A stretch of 8,109 nt of DNA from Bacteroidales bacterium (GTDB taxonomy: Bacteria; Bacteroidota; Bacteroidia; Bacteroidales; UBA10428), in assembly GCA_016935595.1 (NCBI GenBank), contig JAFGQQ010000252.1, forward strand, positions 1 to 8,109, given 5' to 3'. Position 1 is the first letter of the stretch. Every line of letters starts with the position of its first letter. The notes beneath the pieces were generated by a model. It saw only the letters and a list, made by a program, of their open reading frames with translations. It was not told where the DNA came from and searched no databases. A program made the position numbers and the translations under genes. Below, piece after piece: positions 5,880-8,109 of this stretch.

Positions 5880-6656
5880 CTAATCTTCAGTTAATTCAAT
5901 AGTTTCAAGATTAGTTACCTGTCCAGTTATCACACTAATATTAGTAATTAGCGTATCTGAATAACTTTCATTTGGACTAATATGAACATTGAAGTTTCCT
6001 TCGGGAACACCTCTTAACAAGAAATAACCATTGGTATCTGCAATTGTCCCAATTGAATCAGTTCCATTTTCAGCCAGAACATATGGCAATGCCTCAACAG
6101 GTTCTATATAGCCTTTTATTGATCCTGAAGTGGCTTCGGTAAAAGCCCTGATTACCGGTTTTAAATTAAACATACCATTTCCCCTGTTTATCACTGAGCG
6201 TGATGCATCAAAATCAATCCAGATATTATAAGTTACTCCGGCTTCAAATTGTTCATGAATTAGTAGTTTTAATCCGGATCTTTCCCCTGCAGTTGTAAAT
6301 AAATCATAAGTCTTTCCGTCTTTAACTAAAGTGTTATTTTCACCTAAATATAATCTCATTTGAGAAATATTGCCTGCCGGAAGTTCTGCGGTCCCAATCA
6401 ATGTATCTAATCCATTGTTAAAATCCAGTAAATTATAAACGCCGGCATTAATCAAATCGAGAGAATGCCAATCTCCCTCATCTTCATTTTCACCTGCATG
6501 TATTTGCACATTTTGTATTTCAACATTAACCGCTTCATAATTGGCAGGTGCATCAGTAAGCCTTATCTTTAAACTTGCTGTTTCATTGTCATCAGTATCA
6601 TTGCATGAGAATACCATGATACTTAAAATCATTAAAAAAAATTCAATTCTTTTCAT
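5880..6656 (-). CDS. DUF4382 lipoprotein with C-terminal carboxypeptidase-regulatory-like domain
   Basis: The 258-residue protein begins with a lipoprotein signal peptide (hydrophobic 5-16, lipobox VFSC, Cys18). An acidic stretch, NDTDDNE, follows the Cys, resembling the Bacteroidota lipoprotein export signal, so surface exposure is likely. The DUF4382 domain occupies about 28-171, with the diagnostic opening LKIRLTDAPANYEAVNVEIQ (29-48), LLDFNNG (76-82), LPAGNISQMRLYL (92-104) and the FNLKPVIR ending (163-170). Residues 177-256 form a beta-rich domain like the carboxypeptidase regulatory fold: GSIKGYI, then DTNGYFLLRGVPEGNFNVHI (208-227). This combination is common in Bacteroidota; its molecular role is not established, though surface binding is usually assumed. 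The gene stands alone, converges on the sigma-factor pair and has no clear promoter match upstream. Confidence 0.88.
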   Translation of the reverse strand: MKRIEFFLMILSIMVFSCNDTDDNETASLKIRLTDAPANYEAVNVEIQNVQIHAGENEDEGDWHSLDLINAGVYNLLDFNNGLDTLIGTAELPAGNISQMRLYLGENNTLVKDGKTYDLFTTAGERSGLKLLIHEQFEAGVTYNIWIDFDASRSVINRGNGMFNLKPVIRAFTEATSGSIKGYIEPVEALPYVLAENGTDSIGTIADTNGYFLLRGVPEGNFNVHISPNESYSDTLITNISVITGQVTNLETIELTED

Positions 6657-6907
6657 AATAAATCAATTTTAAATTTTAATACTTTTAAAGATATGACAGG
6701 AATCTTTGGAAAAGTCATTACAAAATAATTATCTTTTTATAAAAAATTTTAGAATAATTCATTTAATAAATTGATATATAATCTTTTATTGTGGTTAGCT
6801 CATTTAATTAAAAAGGGAAATCCTAATACACTGATTCAGAAATATTTTTTGCCGGGTTTTAACCGGTGAAGACCTTTATTTAGGATTATTTATTTTTGGA
6901 TTTAATA
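6657..6907. other. AT-rich upstream region, no gene seen
   Basis: This stretch upstream of the DUF4382 lipoprotein is strongly AT-rich and has no credible reading frame. A minus-strand TTATTTTG (6728-6721) is one base off the TAnnTTTG promoter motif and could serve the lipoprotein gene. A short CCGG/CCGG inverted repeat (6852-6855 and 6863-6866) has no T-tract and is not called a terminator. Confidence 0.6.
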
Positions 6908-7299
6908 ATACGAAGCCCTCCGTCGTATCGCATTAGCTTGACTATGGAGGGGGAAGTCGGGGTAGTGAGATTATTCCCTTTGGTCATGATCTCTTAAGGG
7001 ATATGATAAAAAAAATTAAAAATTCATCATTCCGGCAACTGTTGGGACACGTCAGCACCCAGCGTCAACCGGGAGTCGGGGCATGTCGTGTCGCCATCGG
7101 GCTGGGTAGTGTTGTCAGTCGGTGCGTCAGGACAGGCAGCCTGTGTGTCGGGCGAGCGTCCGGCGTAGGATGGCGGATTTATCCGCCGTCAGGACGAAAA
7201 CCTCCGGCAAGCCGTCGGGGGATGGATTCGGGAGGGTCAGCCCGTTTGGCTTGCCTTCGTCATCATCCGCCGAACCTGCGGAAAAAGAATATTTTTTTA

Positions 7300-7348
7300 T
7301 CAGCCTTTCAGGCTGAGTTGCACGTTAATCAGGCTGGAAGCCTGAAAG
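7300..7348. repeat. Twin REP-like hairpins with a long-range stem
   Basis: TCAGCCT-TTC-AGGCTGA (7300-7316) and TCAGGCT-GGA-AGCCTGA (7329-7345) are two perfect 7-bp hairpins with 3-nt loops, 12 bp apart. In addition CTTTCAGGCT (7305-7314) is an exact reverse complement of AGCCTGAAAG (7339-7348). The pair could therefore also fold as one larger stem. Paired hairpins of this kind are the hallmark of BIME-like repeats mobilised by REP-associated transposases. Confidence 0.8.
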
Positions 7349-7431
7349 TGCCACCATCAGGACGAAACAGGAAGATTCGTTTTCCGTCAAGGGCGACCAT
7401 CGGGCGGAATCACAGGGAAAAATTTCCAACC

Positions 7432-7459
7432 AAAAAGAAAAAACGGCGGACACCGCCGT
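7432..7459 (-). terminator. Terminator-like hairpin inside the GC-rich element
   Basis: On the minus strand ACGGCGG (7459-7453), loop TGT and CCGCCGT (7449-7443) form a perfect 7-bp stem, followed by TTTTT-C-TTTTT (down to 7432). This has the form of a strong intrinsic terminator for leftward transcription. On the plus strand the same stem is followed by CA and five T (7463-7467), so weaker rightward termination is possible. No gene is seen entering it from either side within the window. Confidence 0.65.
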
Positions 7460-7500
7460 CAATTTTTCGGGAGGCGATTTTATTTTTTTATTTTACCGTG

Positions 7501-7690
7501 GGGAATAATAGGGTTTTGGCGGATTTTTTGTTTTGCGGGTCGGCGTTTGGCTCTTTTGCAAAAGTTTACTCACAAGGTTGTTTTATTTTATAATGGTGTT
7601 CGTGAGCTCACAGCCTACGGCTGTTCGGTTGTGCATCCCGAAGGGTGCGTGCTTTTGCAAATGTACCAAACCAAGGTTGGACAAAAAATG
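7501..7690. repeat. 27-bp imperfect direct repeats 99 bp apart, enclosing palindromes
   Basis: TTTTGCAAA-N10-CAAGGTTG occurs at 7554-7580 and again at 7653-7679, exactly 99 bp apart. The left copy is centred on a 12-bp palindrome, CTTTTGCAAAAG (7553-7564). Between the copies lie the 10-bp palindrome GTGAGCTCAC (7602-7611), a hairpin ACAGCC-TAC-GGCTGT (7610-7624) and another around GCATCCCGAAGGGTGC (7633-7648). The arrangement could be an element end, a recombination site or an array of protein-binding sites. No recombinase gene is visible. Confidence 0.7.
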
Positions 7691-7719
7691 TGACAAAACC
7701 CTATGTGCGGTGGGCAATA

Positions 7720-7987
7720 CCCATACTGTTTCAAGTTTTTCCGCCTATGTCAACAATGCTGCTTCCTTTGTCGGATATATTTCCGTTTGTGTCAACTATA
7801 TTACGAATTATGCCGAATTTATCGCCGTATTTGACGGATATATTTTTACTCATGTCATATTTATTTCGGTCTGTGTAAAATTCTTGTCCGCCCTTGTATT
7901 ATTGGCTTCCGCCTATGTCAGATAATCATCCGCCTGTGTCTAATATGTTTCCGTGTATGTCGGATGCTTTTCCGTCTGACAAATCCG
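7720..7987. repeat. Degenerate tandem array with exact 21-bp period (about 12 units)
   Basis: The unit is roughly TTTCCGCCTATGTC followed by 7 AT-rich bases. The GTC position or its variant recurs at 7749, 7770, 7791, 7812, 7833, 7854, 7875, 7896, 7917, 7938 and 7959, eleven anchors each exactly 21 bp apart. CCG is in phase at 7741, 7783, 7825, 7888, 7909, 7930, 7951 and 7972. The last unit has a 2-bp loss. Units are strongly diverged, yet no indel disturbs the phase. All three forward frames contain stops within the array, at 7833-7840, 7876-7878 and 7923-7925. A DNA-level function, or decay of a former heptapeptide-repeat gene, therefore fits better than a present protein. Confidence 0.85.
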
Positions 7988-8109
7988 TTTATAGAAAAAT
8001 ACACAAAAAAAAGCAAGCCACCCTAAAAATAATGTCATATGACAAAACAAATTTTTTTTAAGTTTTTTGTTCATAATTTTTGTAAAGATTTATGTATTCA
8101 ATTACTAAA
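7988..8109. other. AT-rich tail with a 12-bp palindrome, no gene seen
   Basis: The tail is very AT-rich with long A and T runs. TGTCATATGACA (8033-8044) is a perfect 12-bp palindrome that could be an operator for a gene starting beyond the window. A TAATTTTTG stretch follows, near 8075-8085, and is close to but not an exact Bacteroidota -7 element. Nothing else is recognised. Confidence 0.5.

Larger units (their letters stand above)
6908..7500. repeat. GC-rich, hairpin-dense noncoding element
   Basis: By hand count, 7021-7260 is about 62% GC, against roughly one-third in the flanking genes. Inverted repeats are dense: 6908-6913/6923-6928, 6916-6923/6944-6951, 6975-6980/6996-7001, 7132-7137/7139-7144, 7169-7178/7181-7190, 7206-7213/7248-7255, 7300-7306/7310-7316, 7329-7335/7339-7345 and 7443-7449/7453-7459. 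TCAGGACGAAA is repeated directly at 7189-7199 and 7357-7367. CCATCGGGC also occurs twice, near 7094 and 7397. Open frames across it give Arg/Pro/Ser-rich products unlike the neighbouring proteins. It resembles REP/BIME- or MITE-type repetitive DNA, but no transposase is present. The boundaries are approximate. Confidence 0.65.

Noticed and set aside
7003..7593. 196-codon plus-strand open frame across the GC-rich element
   Set aside because: The product is Arg/Pro/Ser/Gly-rich without a domain pattern, and it runs through several hairpins and a terminator-like stem. High GC makes stop codons rare, so the open frame is expected by chance. The nested frame 7122-7316 is rejected for the same reason.
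7602..7660. Integron attC-like site
   Set aside because: The hairpins lack a paired RYYYAAC/GTTRRRY core and no integrase is present.
7533..7925. 130-codon open frame over the direct repeats and the 21-bp array
   Set aside because: The frame stays open mainly because a 21-bp period repeats the same stop-free codons. It stops inside the array and has no ribosome-binding signal or domain. The overlapping 7645-7878 frame also ends mid-array.
7720..7987. CRISPR array
   Set aside because: Units are contiguous and 21 bp long, with no alternation of conserved repeats and unique spacers, and no cas gene is nearby.

Overview
The window looks like a low-GC Bacteroidota chromosome, most plausibly a Bacteroidales/Marinilabiliales-type organism (inferred). 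The evidence is AT-rich coding sequence with weak Shine-Dalgarno signals, two TAnnTTTG promoter -7 candidates of the Bacteroidota type, a DUF4382 lipoprotein with an acidic tail after the lipobox Cys, a PepSY-like protein and an ECF sigma factor.

Layout. At 1-402 (+) is a PAS protein of the type attached to DUF438 proteins; it may begin before the window. From 4553 down to 443 (-) runs a cell-envelope locus. A coiled-coil lipoprotein comes first, then a rho-independent terminator, then five tightly packed genes with 0-9 bp between them: an L,D-transpeptidase with a long helical stalk, a second membrane-anchored L,D-transpeptidase, an unrecognised one-TM protein, a DUF486 small membrane protein and a STAS-domain protein. 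The lipoprotein ectodomain and the stalk of the first transpeptidase look like versions of the same helical domain (DUF4398-like), which suggests that they work together on peptidoglycan or envelope anchoring.

An ECF sigma factor (4704-5273, +) is divergent from this locus and is followed by a PepSY-like protein without a signal peptide (5318-5716, +). Converging on that pair is a DUF4382 lipoprotein (5880-6656, -), probably exported to the cell surface.

From 6657 to 8109 I see no credible gene. This part holds a hairpin-dense segment whose core (7021-7260) is about 62% GC by hand count, against roughly one-third GC in the surrounding genes. It is followed by a pair of 27-bp imperfect direct repeats 99 bp apart. 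Last comes a degenerate tandem array of about 12 units with an exact 21-bp period. This looks like a non-autonomous or decayed repetitive element, or a structured DNA region, rather than coding sequence. The open frames across it have compositions and stops that argue against real proteins.

The two most unusual things are the paired transpeptidase/lipoprotein operon with a shared stalk domain, and the helically phased 21-bp array beside the GC-rich hairpin cluster.
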